Assembly: GCA_963682055.1 (NCBI GenBank)
Contig: OY821749.1
Coordinates: forward strand, 31,627,631 to 31,691,630
Direction of reading: 5' to 3'
Origin: Primula veris
Taxonomy: Eukaryota > Streptophyta > Magnoliopsida > Ericales > Primulaceae
Length of the DNA stretch: 64,000 nucleotides
The notes below the pieces were generated by a model. The model made no database searches. It was not told the origin of the DNA and saw nothing but the letters and a program-made list of their open reading frames with translations. Position numbers and translations under genes: made by a program. The first letter of the stretch is position 1; the number at the start of each line of letters is the position of its first letter. Positions 12,463-24,421 of the stretch are shown here, one piece after another.

Positions 12463-13110
12463 GGCTCTACAGAAACCGCAACCATAAATGTTGGTAATTA
12501 ATTCTGGGAGTTACACCACCCAGAATCCGCTCAATCAATTCTGAAACCGCAGCATTCAATCTCATTCATTGCTGGCGTTTCTGTTTCTGGAAACTCTAGG
12601 GACTCCTTTTGTATTTTATACAAAACTCCCTTTTCGGATTTGGACCCAAGACCCGAGACATTCCCCAAATCCCAAATCCCAAGCCCGTGCCCGCGCCCGC
12701 GCCCGCAACCCGAGATACTAGACACGAGCGAGCGCGCGTGTGTGGTACACACTAATACTCTTAGGTGTATGTGGACTTTGTTTGTTTAACAACTACATGG
12801 GTTGGCCTTCTATATATATTGTAAAATTAACCTTCAATCTTCCAATATAGTATTATTCTAAATGGTTTTCTCATTAACCATTTCGTTTTCCAGATTTGAG
12901 CTTTCGATAGCCCAACTTTGAAGTCACTTTGTATTCACACTCATTCTCCGAATAGGTCATGCGATATACCGTTACGAAGTTCGTCACACGGGCTACTCAA
13001 ATACGTTGAGTACGGTATAAACAACTCAGCACTGTCATATGAAAAAATGACTCGAAGTTGGTCTAGCGACCATTCGGAAACACCCATGTTTTTAACATGT
13101 TTTTCCAACA

Positions 13111-14012
13111 ATCCCCCTCATGAATGCAATTGGCTGAAAATAAAATGCTCCTAAATGCATACGAGAGAACCGCAAGTGTTCACTGCATAAGGACAGATAG
13201 CGCGCGCCTTGAACCTGCCGTAGTGACGTAAGATCTGATATGCTACTATTGGGTAGCCTTTAAGCCTTGAACCCTTTAGCGTTTGTGCATACCAGGATAA
13301 TGCGCACACAGTGTCCTCTCTACACCACTTACTAAGCCCTTTGGTTGTTGTCCATATTTTGCCGTGGACTGCCTTGGCAAAATAAATTATAGAAAGAGAT
13401 GGATAAACATACTGAAAATTGATATAAAATTCAAGTGTCACATCAAAGATCTAAAAGTAGGTTTATCTCCTTAAATTTAAAGAAATTAATGAAATTAATG
13501 GTGAGACTGATACGGTAAAGAGCCGAACTCACAACCCTCAACTTTAGTGGGCGTACATAAATTGACAATGACATAAACTTAAAAGTGAATCAACATAAAA
13601 TCAATCAAATTCAAGATAAAACTTAAAGGTGAGATAAACCGTTGTTAATCATATATCACCGTAGTCAAATTATCTTTTACAATTCTATACATAAGTACAT
13701 AACCAGTGCACCTTATCTACAAATCAACTTTATGATCCTATAAAAAACGCATTTAAAAGTTGAATAACCTTTAACGTCAATTGCTTGGAGGGTTGAATAA
13801 CCTTTAAAAGTTAAAAACTACTATATGATCCTATAAAAAAAAAATACATGTCATGTGAGCATCCGTATCTGATTCCTCAAAATATTTTTTTTTTAAAAGT
13901 TTGATGATTATGGTATGAAAAATGACATGCACCAGAAACCTTATAAATTACCTAAATTTAAGAAAACACAAAATTCACATCATATACGAGGAATGCATAT
14001 GATTCCATAATA
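13111..14012. other. Internal remnant of the LTR element, then gene-free DNA
   Basis: From 13111 to roughly 13450 the sequence is GC-richer than its surroundings and adjoins the putative polypurine tract, so it is probably the 3' end of the element interior. The minus-strand ORF at 13151-13441 has no recognisable integrase or RNase H motif. Beyond about 13450 nothing is recognisable. Confidence 0.5.
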
Positions 14013-14248
14013 CTCCATCCATCCCTAAACAAATATCACATACGAAAATACGTATAAATTTTGACCGATAATTTTTTCATAATTAGATTGCCGGAAAAAA
14101 TTATTTCAAAAGTTAATCACGTAGTTTATGGTTAGAACTATATGATGAAATTTTTAATTTTTTCATTTCGGTAATATTGATATAAAAAATTTGATGGTCA
14201 AAATTGCATGTATTTTCGTAGTAGATATTTGTTTAGGGACGGAGGGAG
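14013..14248. mobile_element. Stowaway MITE
   Basis: Ends CTCCATCCATCCCTAAACA and the inverse TGTTTAGGGACGGAGGGAG, flanked by TA on both sides. Inner inverted sequence includes TACGAAAATACG. 236 bp. These ends are the hallmark of the Stowaway (Tc1/mariner-related) family. Confidence 0.85.
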
Positions 14249-16107
14249 TATAATATTAATAAACTATCATGAGTTTCACATTTTTGTGGTTGTAATATTT
14301 TTATTATTATTAAAATATAATAAACAAATAAAAAAAATAATGTAAGATTATTATAAGAAAATTAATAAGGAAACTATAATTTTATATAATGTAAACGGTT
14401 TATTAAAATGTATAAAATGTGTTATATTTGAGTAAATAGTTAACCCAGTTGATACGTATGCTCTTAGCACTACAAAATAATGTTTGATTTAATAAGAGTC
14501 AGAAGCTGTCATAAGCCTATCGCTAATTTAAAAAACTGTCACAAATCTGTCGCAAATTGACTAAACTGTCATAAAGCCGTCACAAAAACCGCCGTTAATA
14601 AGCTCGTAACAAAAAATACCGCATACCGTCGCTATTTGAATATTTTTTTTTATAGCGTAGATTGATGGTATTAATCATACACATCGAGTGGGACCACTGG
14701 GGTTCGTCTCTAAGATTTCCTAATATAGCTTGGATAGATTCATATTTACTTTTTTATTCCCCGAATAGGTTGAAAAGAAAACAACAAAGCAAAAGATCAC
14801 TTTCTCACAAACACACCCGTTACTTACAATTTTATTTATATTTAAAATAATTAACATTATTTTTATATTTTTAGTATAACAATTTAACTTTATACATTTT
14901 TCATATTTGCTATCAAATTTATTATCATAACTAAATATTACTATATTTTAATATACTTGTATCAATTTTTTTTAATCCAAATTAATTTACTAGAGCAAAC
15001 ATATAAAATAACTTACACGTTTTTTTGTATTTAAAGTAAAAAGTACACTTTTACAACTTATAAGAAAACGTTTTGCTTTATACAAATTATCAGTTTTTTT
15101 ATAAATTTCTCTATCACAACTATATAACTCATCTTTTTGTTATTTTATTAATTTATATGTGAAAATTACAAATAAATGAGAGATAATAAGAGAAAATTAA
15201 GAAAGATAAATTATTATTTTAATTATAAGTGAACATATTGATCACTTATATTTGAGGGATATTTGAGTTAATGTATATTTAAAATAATGGATAAGAAAAC
15301 TAATGCGTATACAATTTTAGAACAATATTTTCATATTTAAGATAAATCGGTGATACAAAGGAACCGATGTGAGCGCTCTAAGAACATTCACATCATACTC
15401 TTTCAACTCAAATTTGTTTAAATTTGAAGATGTTATTTGTAAAAAATCATTCACATCACACTCATGTTAAACTCTCTATTTTTAAAAAAGTATCACTATT
15501 TATAAATAAAGAATATTGATTCTCCTTATCAACAAAAAAAACAATATTTTATTTTGGGTCCCAAATTTAATGATGTAATCTTTGAACACAAAAAATAAAC
15601 TAAGTCTTAAAATACAATATAAAAATTAATAAAGTATTAATAAAGAAAGTGTTTTGAAAATATTGAAAAATCAATTAAAACTTAAGTGACTCTCCAAATA
15701 AATAAATAAAATAAGATTTTCACTCTTAATTTGATAAAAAATTTAGAAAGATGGATCTGACCGGTCTAATGATACTTATCTCTTTGGATCTCTTTTCTGC
15801 TAGGCTAGGTTTAGAAATGGAAGTATTATGTGTACCCAATTAATTATTGAGCAATTAATTATTGAGGTACTAAAAAAGCCACGCTTTACATGCTCACAGA
15901 TCTCACATGGTTTTTACCTAAATTTAACTGAGACCAAAGTTTCTCATGGGTCCCCCCTTAACCCACATTATTTCATATAGAAATATGTATGTACTATCTT
16001 TTAAGCTTTGATTTTAGCCAAGAAGGGTGCAACAAAATTATGGTTCTTGTTTTTCTATTTTTTTCATTACACGTTATTAATTTTACTAACTAAAATAATT
16101 TTATTTT
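14249..16107. other. Gene-free, very AT-rich stretch
   Basis: No supported gene, RNA or transposon ends. ORFs are short and of low complexity. Confidence 0.6.
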
Positions 16108-16636
16108 TATAGTATAATTTTCTTTTGGTCTTACATGTTTTATTTTGTTTTTCAGTAACTTATTTCTAAAAATCTCTACTTTACTCTGATAAGTAGTATT
16201 TAAGATACAATTTCTAAAAGAATAGGTTTTTAGTATGTTATAAGCAATTTAAATTTGAATGGGAAAAACGAGTTCTAGTTTTTATAGTATAATTTTCTTT
16301 TGGTCTTACATGTTTTATTTTGCTTTTTCAGTAACTTATTTCTAAAAATTTATACTTTGTTCTGATAAGTAGTATTTAAGATACAATTTCTAAAAGAATA
16401 GGTTTTTAGTATGTTATAAGCAATTTAAATTTGAATGGGAAAAACGAGTTCTAGTTTTTATAGTATAATTTTCTTTTGGTCTTACATGTTTTATTTTGCT
16501 TTACAGTAACTTATTTCTAAAAATTTCTACTTTGTTCTGATAAGTAGTATTTAAGATACAATTTCTAAAAGAATAGGTTTCTAGTATGTTATAAGCAATT
16601 TAAATTTGAATGTGAAAAATGAGTTCTAGTTTTTAT
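16108..16636. repeat. Tandem repeat, three copies of about 176 bp
   Basis: Each copy starts with AGTATAATTTTCTTTTGGTC (near 16111, 16286 and 16462) and ends with GAGTTCTAGTTTTTAT. Copies differ by only a few bases, so the expansion is recent. A diverged fourth piece may follow at about 16790-17000 (shared ACATGTTTATTTT and AAACAAGTT-like phrases). Confidence 0.85.
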
Positions 16637-18975
16637 TATCCATGCATGACCAAACGTACCATCTAAATTTTCATTTTATTTATTTATTTATTTTGTACAT
16701 TCAATTTTTTTAACATCCAATTTTTTTTAATTGTCGATTTTCTTAAATAAAATTAAAAGGGTGCAAAAAATATGATTTTGGTCTAATTTTTTTCATTACA
16801 TGTTATCAATTTCACTAACTAAAATTATTTTATTACATGTTTATTTTTTATTTTACTTTTGTTTTTCAATAACTCTTTTTTTTAAAACATCGTTACTAAT
16901 GAGCAGTATCTAAGGTATAAACGTAGAGTTTTTTTTATTTGTTATAAACAATTTAATTTTGCATGAGAAAAAAAACAAGTTACAGTTTTTAGTGTCCATA
17001 CATGACCAAATATACCAAATAAAAGTACTTTATATTTGTAGAGTAAGTTATTAGTCTCACATATTATTTTTTACACTTTCTTTTATTTAATGTTTGACAC
17101 CTTTGAACATTATAAGTATGAGATTGATTATATTATGAAATTACAAGTACTATTTCATTAATAATGAATAAGTGTGAAATTGACAGAAAAAAATAGTGTA
17201 AAAAAGTGAAAAAATATATTAGTACAATATAATAAATAGAAACTAATATAAGTTATAATATGTAATTTTGTACTTTACTTATTATTGTTAGACAATTGGA
17301 CGCCAATATACTAAACCGAAAGTTTTTATTTAGTTGAATAAACTAATCAGTAAATTTGTTAGTTTAATATATTAAATCGAAAACGCGTGATAGTCGAATA
17401 TACAAAACATTAATTTTCTCATACATTTATGAAATTCAAGGCCCAGAATAACAAAATTAATTTGGTATAAATTAAGCAAACAGAAAATCAGTACTTGTTT
17501 GTGTTGGATTTTCCTAAGTTCATATCTTTCTTTCCCACTATATTCTTGTTGTTTATTTCTCAAAAATGTTTTGCTTCTGTAATTTGAATTGAAATATATA
17601 GAATAAGTAAAGATGCATTAGAACAATTGCATACCCAGAGCTGATTTATATGCGTATATAATTCTTGTATAGTTACTGATTTTCTGTATGCCTTTTGTTT
17701 TACTTGATAAACATATTTTTTATTACATACTCCTGAGCAACTTTTAATGTTATGATCGCTAGATCAATGTGTAATTAATCTGAAAACCAAATCTTTAAAG
17801 AACATTATATTCTTTTTTCGGTTTTTATGTTCAGTGTGCCTCGGGATATATATACTAGAGCTGCAACATGCAATGCTACTTGAATTACTTTAGTAAGATC
17901 GTACGAAAATTCTGTGTAAAAAAACAATCGTAGTTAAGAATAATATTGTCTAGGAACGGCAATATTAATCGATATCCAAAGTCCAGTCTGAATTTTATAT
18001 TGGGTATACCCAATCCGAATTGTTTGAATTATTGACTATGGATTTAAATATCATGTACAAAAACAAATCGGAAATTCTGAAACTTGAAAAAGTCGCAGAA
18101 CTACCAGAATTTATAATAACGATGTAGGTATCATACTCTCTCTATATATATATTATATTAAAGAGGATAAAAAATGATTAAGAAGATAAACAACAAATAG
18201 TATTCTAATATATTAAGTTAAACTCCATTTTTTTCTTTGCATATTGACAAAGAGAGTAAATTTTCAAATTTACAATTAAATAATAAATGAAAAAATTGGA
18301 ATAATTAGGTTCTTTGAAAGAACAAAACACAATTGTAAAATTAATTACATATTGTATAGGTACAAGTACTATTTTTGTAATCTTCTTATGTCGTTTATTG
18401 GTATCGAGCGAGCAAAGGGATCAAATAATATTAGATAAATTGTGGAAACTTGTTATTTGGTACCCAAATTACTAATAAAATGATAAAATTGATATACTGA
18501 TTAAATAAATATTACCCATTACAGTAGATTTGAATATTTTTGGCCTTTCTTCAGAGCTGACTTTTATAATTATTGTTTGTCGATTCATTTTTGAATTTCA
18601 AATATCCTTAGAATAACACAACTAAACTGTTCAACGATTACAAATTAGTATATTACTACGATTTACCTTAGTTCCAAATAATGACAGATAATGAATAATA
18701 CTAGATTGAAAAATGTTTTAAAACCCTAACCGACAGACAATGAAAAAGTCGTCTCAAAGATAAATTAAATAAACAAAATTGTGTTATTACTCCATATAAT
18801 AATACTAATTACATTAATTGTCCTGATAGTTTACATTCAGATGAGTGGCCCCCAACATTTCTTCACATTAAACCAACTGAAATATTTTCGGTTTACAAAG
18901 TCCCGTTGCCAAAAAATTATATTGAATTCTTAAAAAAAAAAATTATAAATTTTGATAATATTTAAATTTAAGTTA
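16637..18975. other. Gene-free stretch carrying duplicated NLR-upstream DNA
   Basis: Two parts match DNA upstream of the NLR fragment at 36680. One is 17420-17560 (CAGTACTTGTTTGTGTTGG and TTCATATCTTTCTTTCCCAC, compare 34890-35000). The other is 18470-18960 (AAAACCCTAACCGACAGAC and CTGAAATATTTTCGG, compare 35640-35700 and 36030-36290). This is probably the 5' flank of a lost NLR duplicate. A solo LTR interrupts it at 18981. Confidence 0.65.
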
Positions 18976-18980
18976 GTTTA

Positions 18981-20478
18981 TGTTGGTTTTGGTACTATTT
19001 CGAATACGATAAATGAAAGGACAATAAAATAAAGAAGACAGGAACGCAATGGAAATAACAATTTTATTTCTCACAATTGGAATATGAATTACAATTCCTG
19101 ACTCGTACAGAATTAAAAATAAAACTGCTGGACTGGTTTGACAAAAACAAACTGCCGGACTGTTTTGACAATAAAACAAACTGCCGGACTGTTTTGACAA
19201 TAAAACAAACTGCCGGACTGTTTTGACAATAAAACAAACTGCCGGACTGTTTATAAAAAAACTGCCGGACTGGTTTTAACAAACTGCCGGACTGGTTTTG
19301 AACAAAAAAACAAACTGGACTGGTTTTAACAAATAAAAAACTGCCGGACTGGTTTTTAACAAATAAAAAACTGCCGGACTGGTTTTGTAAATGCTGGAAA
19401 TTACAGAATTGAAAGACTGAAAGTAAACAGTACTGAAAAGTAAAGACTGAAAAGTAAATACAGAAAAGAAACAGTACAGAAAAGAAATGGTACTGAAATG
19501 AAATATAGAGAATGTAAAGGACTAAAAAATAAATAACAGGTAATAAAAATAAGAGGCAGCTGCTGAGCAGTTTCCCTTAAACAATATTTCCCGAACCACC
19601 TTTAAAGGTTTCTGGTTTCGAGACTTTGTTCCCAAGGTACAACTTATATCTCAGAGTGGCTCGTATGGAAACCGGCACCGAACCACAGGTCGAACTGTTG
19701 GTGGTGCGGTTCTCTCTCTTTAAGTGTATGCTTATGCTGTGAGGTTGTGTGTATTATGGTGTGTTTGAATGAGAGGGGGAGGGCTGCCTTTTATAGGCTC
19801 TATAGAAACCGCAGCCATAATTGTGGTCATTAAATTCTGGGAGTTACACCCACAGAATCCGCTCAATTTAATTCTGAAACCGCAGCATTTAATCTCATTC
19901 ATTGCTGACGTTTCTCTTGCTGGAAACTCTAGGGACTCCTTTTGTATTTTATACAAAACTCCCTATTCGGGTTTGGACCCAAGACCTGAGACCTGAGACA
20001 TTCCCCAAATCCCAAATCCCAAATCCCAAGCCCAAAGCAAGCCCAAGCCCAAGCCCCCACCCCGCGCCCACGCCCGTGCCCGAGACCCGAGACACGAGCG
20101 AGCGTATGTGGTACACACTAATACTCTTAGGTGTATGTGGACATGTTAGTTTAATAACTACATGGGTTGGTATGATATATATATTGTAAAATTAACTCTT
20201 AATCTTGCAATATGGGATTATACTAAATGGTTTTCTTTTACCATTTCGGTTTTTTTTTCCAGATTTGAGCTCCCGAGGTACCAACTTTGAAGCCACTTTG
20301 TATTCACACCCATTCTCCGAATAGGTCATGTGATATACCGTTACGAAGCTCGTCACACGGGCTACTCAACCACGTTGAGTACGGTATAAACAACTCAGCG
20401 CTGTTACACGAAATAATGACTCGAAGTTGGTCCAGTGACCATTCGGAAACACCCATGTTTTCACATGTTTTTCCAACA
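18981..20478 (-). mobile_element. Solo LTR, 1498 bp, TGTTGG...CCAACA family
   Basis: Terminal TGTTGG and CCAACA with a perfect 5-bp target duplication GTTTA at 18976-18980 and 20479-20483. It is nearly collinear with 11598-13110 and carries the minus-strand TATAAAAG box at 19788-19795 and the VNTR at 19123-19390. There is no internal region, so it is a solo LTR. Confidence 0.92.
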
Positions 20479-20483
20479 GTTTA

Positions 20484-21148
20484 CACTAGAGTTATATATT
20501 TTTATTTGAGTTTTTATTATATTGTAATATTTGTTTTTAATTTATCAAATACTAATTTGTCTAATATATAATAAAATAAAATAAAAGTAAATTAGTACCA
20601 TTCAACTCTCCATTTTCTAATACAACGATGATCGATTTAACTGAAGAAAGCCTGATCGTTGGGACAAAGTGAAGACCCAATATTTGTCGACAATTACTTG
20701 TCTAGTTCGTCCACAACTTCACCTAAGCTGGGAATGCTAGTCCACCATAGTCCATATATATATATATATATATATGCTATGAGTCTATGACCATGCTATA
20801 GTAATGTAATTGTTATCATACTTAGTGGAGCTTTTGTACTATTATTACTCATATATAATATACTTATATATAAATGTAGTTTAATAAGAATGTGGATGAT
20901 TTAATATATAAATTGTCAACTATATATAATAATTTTAAATATTCTCTACTCTTTGGTCTTTTCTGTAGCTTCCTTTCCATTATTGCTCTGTAATGTAATT
21001 GTATACTATACATACTCCATTATTGCTCTGTAATGTAATTGTCAACTATACATACTCCATTATTGCTCTGTAATTTCCCCATTACGATTTATTTCTGAAA
21101 TTCAAAGACCAGAATAACAAAATTTAATTGGTGTAGAACAAAATATTA
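20484..21148. other. Gene-free stretch with a 42-bp tandem repeat
   Basis: A unit containing ATTGCTCTGTAATGTAATTG and TATACATACTCC is repeated about 2.5 times at 20978-21075. A (TA)n run lies at 20754-20775. The remainder resembles the NLR-upstream duplicates and continues beyond RT1 at 33125. Confidence 0.65.
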
Positions 21149-21153
21149 GTGAG

Positions 21154-21722
21154 TGATAGAACATAAAAATCAGACCCGAATATTTTATTCGGGTCATAAT
21201 CAACCCACTTTATAAATGGGTATCCAACGCTTAAATGGGTCATCTCATACTTTTTATAAGAATTGAGGTGCTACTACCAAAAGCCCAAGCCCAATCAAAG
21301 GGGGACCCTTGTCTGAAAAATCCCTGGGATGAAGACATTTGTCAATATCCTAGAAGGCGCAGTTGCCTATAAATAGCCAACTACCCCTCCTAGAAAAAAA
21401 ACCAGAAAATCTATCCAAAAAATATAGAGAGAAGTCAAGAAAAGAGATAAACTAACCAAAGCATATCATTTCGAGAAATAAACCGAGAACAGACAGCCGA
21501 GCACCGAATAAAAGAGGAGAAAGATCAAGACGAGAGATTAAATAATCATATCGAGCATAATTGTAAAACCGAAATACTAATCCGAGCAAATGTAATAGTC
21601 CGAACAAGGATAATAATCCGAGCAATAATAAAGATCAGGAAGTGTCCTTTATTCACGGTTGATTTACCATTATATCATTGTTGAAAAGCCTAACGCGACC
21701 GACCAAAGTTATGGCTTTATCA
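21154..21722 (+). repeat. RT1 left (5') LTR
   Basis: 569 bp from TGATAGAACAT to GGCTTTATCA. A TATAAATA box sits at 21368-21375, which sets the U3/R boundary and the plus orientation. Confidence 0.93.
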
Positions 21723-21724
21723 AA

Positions 21725-21742
21725 TGGCGCCGTCTCCGGGAA
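21725..21742 (+). promoter_or_regulatory. RT1 primer-binding site
   Basis: TGGCGCCGTCTCCGGGAA starts two bases after the LTR. It differs at only two positions from the corresponding site of RT2, and this TGGCGCCG type is common in Tat/Athila elements. The exact tRNA was not determined. Confidence 0.8.
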
Positions 21743-21801
21743 TCATCTAGTTCCCAACTAGTTTAGAATTCGAATACCAATACTCTGCCAGACGAGCGAC
21801 A

Positions 21802-22254
21802 ATGGTTACCAATGTAGAGGAAACCCCGTTTAGCTTAGCATACGGTGTTGAGGCCATCATACCGACAGAGATCGGGCTACCCACACTCCGAACGACGTTG
21901 GTCGAGCAGGGAAATAATGAACAAAGAATGAGAGAAGAGCTCGACATGATAGACGAGAAACGAGAGATAGCGGCCCTTACCTTAGCTAAGTACCAACAAA
22001 GCGTAAAGCAAACCTATGACAAGAGAGTAAAAGGATCTAAAGAATTCATGGTAGGAGAACTGGTGCTGCGACGAGTGACGGTCTATACCCGCAACGAAAT
22101 ACATGGCAAACTGAGCCCTACCTGGGAAGGCCCATACGAAATCGTCAAGCAAACAAGTCCAGTCTCTTACAAAATCAAAAGCGTCCTGTTCGCCAACAGC
22201 CGAGGGGAAAAGAATTCTTGGAATGTGGCTAACCTAAAGAAGTACTACGTATAG
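21802..22254 (+). pseudogene. RT1 integrase C-terminal remnant
   Basis: An open frame of 150 codons aligns with the last ~150 residues of the RT2 polyprotein: TPFSLAYGVEAIIPTEIGLP, then KRVKG, VLRRV, the WEGPYEI block and the end WNVANLKKYYV. In Tat elements this is the C-terminal part of integrase. The catalytic core D-D-35-E, reverse transcriptase and gag are missing, and only about 80 bases separate the primer-binding site from this piece. It is therefore a deletion remnant, although the frame has stayed open. The ATG at 21802 may be fortuitous. Confidence 0.85.
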
Positions 22255-22342
22255 GCAATGCCCCGAATACAAGTACAGGTGCTACCTTACCCTTCTTGCT
22301 TAATGGCATTATCTTTCTTCTTTTGAATGAATAAAATATATT

Positions 22343-23320
22343 ATTATGCTGTCTACTAATACTATGAGATTCTCAACATGGCCGAAGTGCCTAGAAATAC
22401 TATGAAATCCCGTAAATGGCGTGTTACCGAAGGAACGTCTAGGGATACTATGAGATTCTCAACATGGCCGAAGTGCCTAGAAATACTATGAAATTCCGTA
22501 AATGGCATGTTACCGAAGGAACGTCTAGGAATACTATGAGATTCTCAAACATGGCCGAAGTGCCTAGAAATACTATGAAATCCCGTAAATGGCGTGTTAC
22601 CGAAGGAACGTCTAGGGATACTATGAAATTCCCAGCATGGCCGAAGTGCCTAGGAATACAATGAAAGTCCGTAAATGGCGTGTTACCAAAGGAACGTCTA
22701 GGAATACTATGAAATTCCCAACATGGCCGAAGTGCCTAGGAATACTATGAAATTCCGTAAATGGCGTGTTACCGAAGGAACGTCTAGGAATACTATGAGA
22801 TTCTCAACATGGCCGAAGTGCCTAGAAATACTATGAAATCCCGTAAATGGCGTGTTACCGAAGGAACGTCTAGGGATACTATGAGATTCTCAACATGGCC
22901 GAAGTGCCTAGAAATACTATGAAATCCCGTAAATGGCGTGTTACCGAAGGAACGTCTAGGGATACTATGAGATTCTCAACATGGCCGAAGTGCCTAGAAA
23001 TACTATGAAATTCCGTAAATGGCGTGTTACCGAAGGAACGTCTAGGAATACTATGAGATTCTCAAACATGGCCGAAGTGCCTAGAAATACTATGAAATCC
23101 CGTAAATGGCGTGTTACCGAAGGAACGTCTAGGGATACTATGAAATTCCCAGCATGGCCGAAGTGCCTAGGAATACAATGAAAGTCCGTAAATGGCGTGT
23201 TACCAAAGGAACGTCTAGGAATACTATGAAATTCCCAACATGGCCGAAGTGCCTAGGAATACTATGAAATTCCCAACATGGCGTGTTACCGAAGGAACGC
23301 CTAGGAATACTATGAAATTT
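22343..23320. repeat. RT1 tandem array, 11 units of about 86 bp, with a 517-bp higher-order repeat
   Basis: The phrase ATGGCCGAAGTGCCTAG recurs at 22378, 22464, 22551, 22637, 22723, 22809, 22895, 22981, 23068, 23154 and 23240. Each unit has two half-units beginning TACTATGA and ending in CCTAG or TCTAG. Units 2-5 and 8-11 are nearly identical to each other at an offset of 517 bp, showing block duplication. Reading frames through the array repeat MAEVPRN/KWRVTEGTSR and are unlikely to be real proteins. Confidence 0.93.
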
Positions 23321-23613
23321 ATATGCAGGTACAATGCAAGGAATTATTCAGGTCCACATTACGACGGCGATGCAATATAAATTGGCTAAAACAATGAAAG
23401 AGAATCAATCTAAACAACAAAATATCAACAAGAAGCATCTCCAAAACAGGAATAACGAAATAACAAATGATTTAGCAAGGAAAAATCGATCCAATCAATT
23501 AAATAGCAATACGGCAATGGAAAGGTACAAAACAGGAGTAAAGAAATAACATAAATAGTCCTCGCCCGCATTACGGAGGCAACAAGAAGATCAACGACAC
23601 TAAAGAGACTCAT
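23321..23613. other. RT1 spacer between tandem array and antisense ORFs
   Basis: No recognisable gene. Purine-rich on the plus strand. Confidence 0.5.
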
Positions 23614-24252
23614 TTAAGAAGAGCTACTGCAGGAGGAGCACGACGGTAATTGACCGAGCTCAATCTTTTCGTCATCCGTCGTTGTGTACCCATCAGACTC
23701 ATCACCATCAAAACGCTCCTCAGAAATGAGGGCATCAAAATTGGTCGTATGAGCCCCAACACAAGTCAGCGTCTGAAGCCGCGCGTTGAACTCGGCTTCT
23801 TTGGCGAACTCGTGAGCATCCGAGGCCGCTTTACGGCGATCATCGTCAAAAGAGAGGTCACGGCGAGCTTCAATCACAGCTGCGGAAGCATCGTATCTGG
23901 CGCGGGACAAACGGAAATACTTCACCAACACGTTGGCCTTGGTCACAAGCAACTTTAATTTGCCGAAGTACTCGCCCTTTGCACGCCAATATCGATCCAA
24001 ACGACGCTCCTGAACCTCAACAGCATGCTCGGCACGGCGAACGTATTCTCGAAAAGAGGCCGCCTGGGTTTTCAGCTTGGTCCGCAGTCGAGCACATTGG
24101 TCGGTCAATTTGACATTTTTGCTCATCAAAACAATGTAGGGCCACCTGTCAGGCACCTCACTAGCCGCACCAGATGAGACCTCGTCCCGGGCAGCACCAG
24201 TAGGTCCTAACCCCGGGTTAACTAGGCATGGAGAACCAGCCTGGTGCGACAT
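23614..24252 (-). CDS. RT1 antisense ORF, coiled-coil protein, 212 aa
   Basis: The ORF starts MSHQAGSP and ends in a serine-rich tail after an acidic stretch (DGDESDGYTTTDDEKIE). Residues 45-165 are rich in K, R, E and A with heptad-like spacing, so a coiled coil is likely. It resembles the coiled-coil exons of the neighbouring antisense gene in composition only; no family is recognised. It lies antisense to RT1 pol. A run of T followed by ATAGG upstream (near 24268, minus strand) could be either a splice acceptor or a TATA-like stretch, so it might be a downstream exon. The ORF is intact over its length. Confidence 0.5.
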   Translation of the reverse strand: MSHQAGSPCLVNPGLGPTGAARDEVSSGAASEVPDRWPYIVLMSKNVKLTDQCARLRTKLKTQAASFREYVRRAEHAVEVQERRLDRYWRAKGEYFGKLKLLVTKANVLVKYFRLSRARYDASAAVIEARRDLSFDDDRRKAASDAHEFAKEAEFNARLQTLTCVGAHTTNFDALISEERFDGDESDGYTTTDDEKIELGQLPSCSSCSSSS

Positions 24253-24309
24253 AGTAGCATGTGCCTATAAAAAAAAAAGAGGGGGGGAGACGAACGAGAA
24301 GAGATGAAT

Positions 24310-24364
24310 AAACAAAAAAAAAAAAAAAAAAAAAAGAAGCTACCAAAAAAAAAAAAAAAAAAAA
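24310..24364. repeat. Poly(A) tracts in RT1
   Basis: Two runs of about 20 A on the plus strand separated by GAAGCTACC. They produce KKKK/FFFF shadow ORFs. Confidence 0.9.
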
Positions 24365-24421
24365 GAAGCGAGAGAATTTTTTATACAAGCTACAAAGAAA
24401 ACGACAAAACAAGCTATTTTA

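Larger units (their letters stand above)
11598..13110 (-). mobile_element. LTR (probably the 3' LTR) of a TGTTGG...CCAACA family, 1513 bp
   Basis: It matches the solo LTR at 18981-20478 along its length and has the same TGTTGG and CCAACA ends. Orientation is minus, because a TATAAAAG box lies on the minus strand at 12455-12462. The purine tract GAGGGGGA directly outside the high-coordinate end (near 13111-13120, minus strand) looks like the polypurine tract that precedes a 3' LTR. No target duplication is visible, as expected if the other LTR is lost. It inserted 110 bp upstream of the SDR copy C start codon. Confidence 0.8.

Noticed and set aside
13151..13441. 96-codon minus-strand ORF as a possible pol end of the LTR element
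   Set aside because: No RNase H or integrase motif, and it runs into low-complexity AT DNA; kept only as non-coding element interior.
18981..20478. Treating this LTR and 11598-13110 as the two LTRs of one 8.9-kb element
   Set aside because: 18981-20478 has its own perfect GTTTA duplication on both sides, so it is an independent solo LTR, and the DNA in between has no pol sequence.
22464..23181. Two near-identical 66-codon ORFs starting MAEVPRN
   Set aside because: They are frames through the 86-bp tandem array, and the 517-bp spacing explains their identity. No start context or domain supports a protein.
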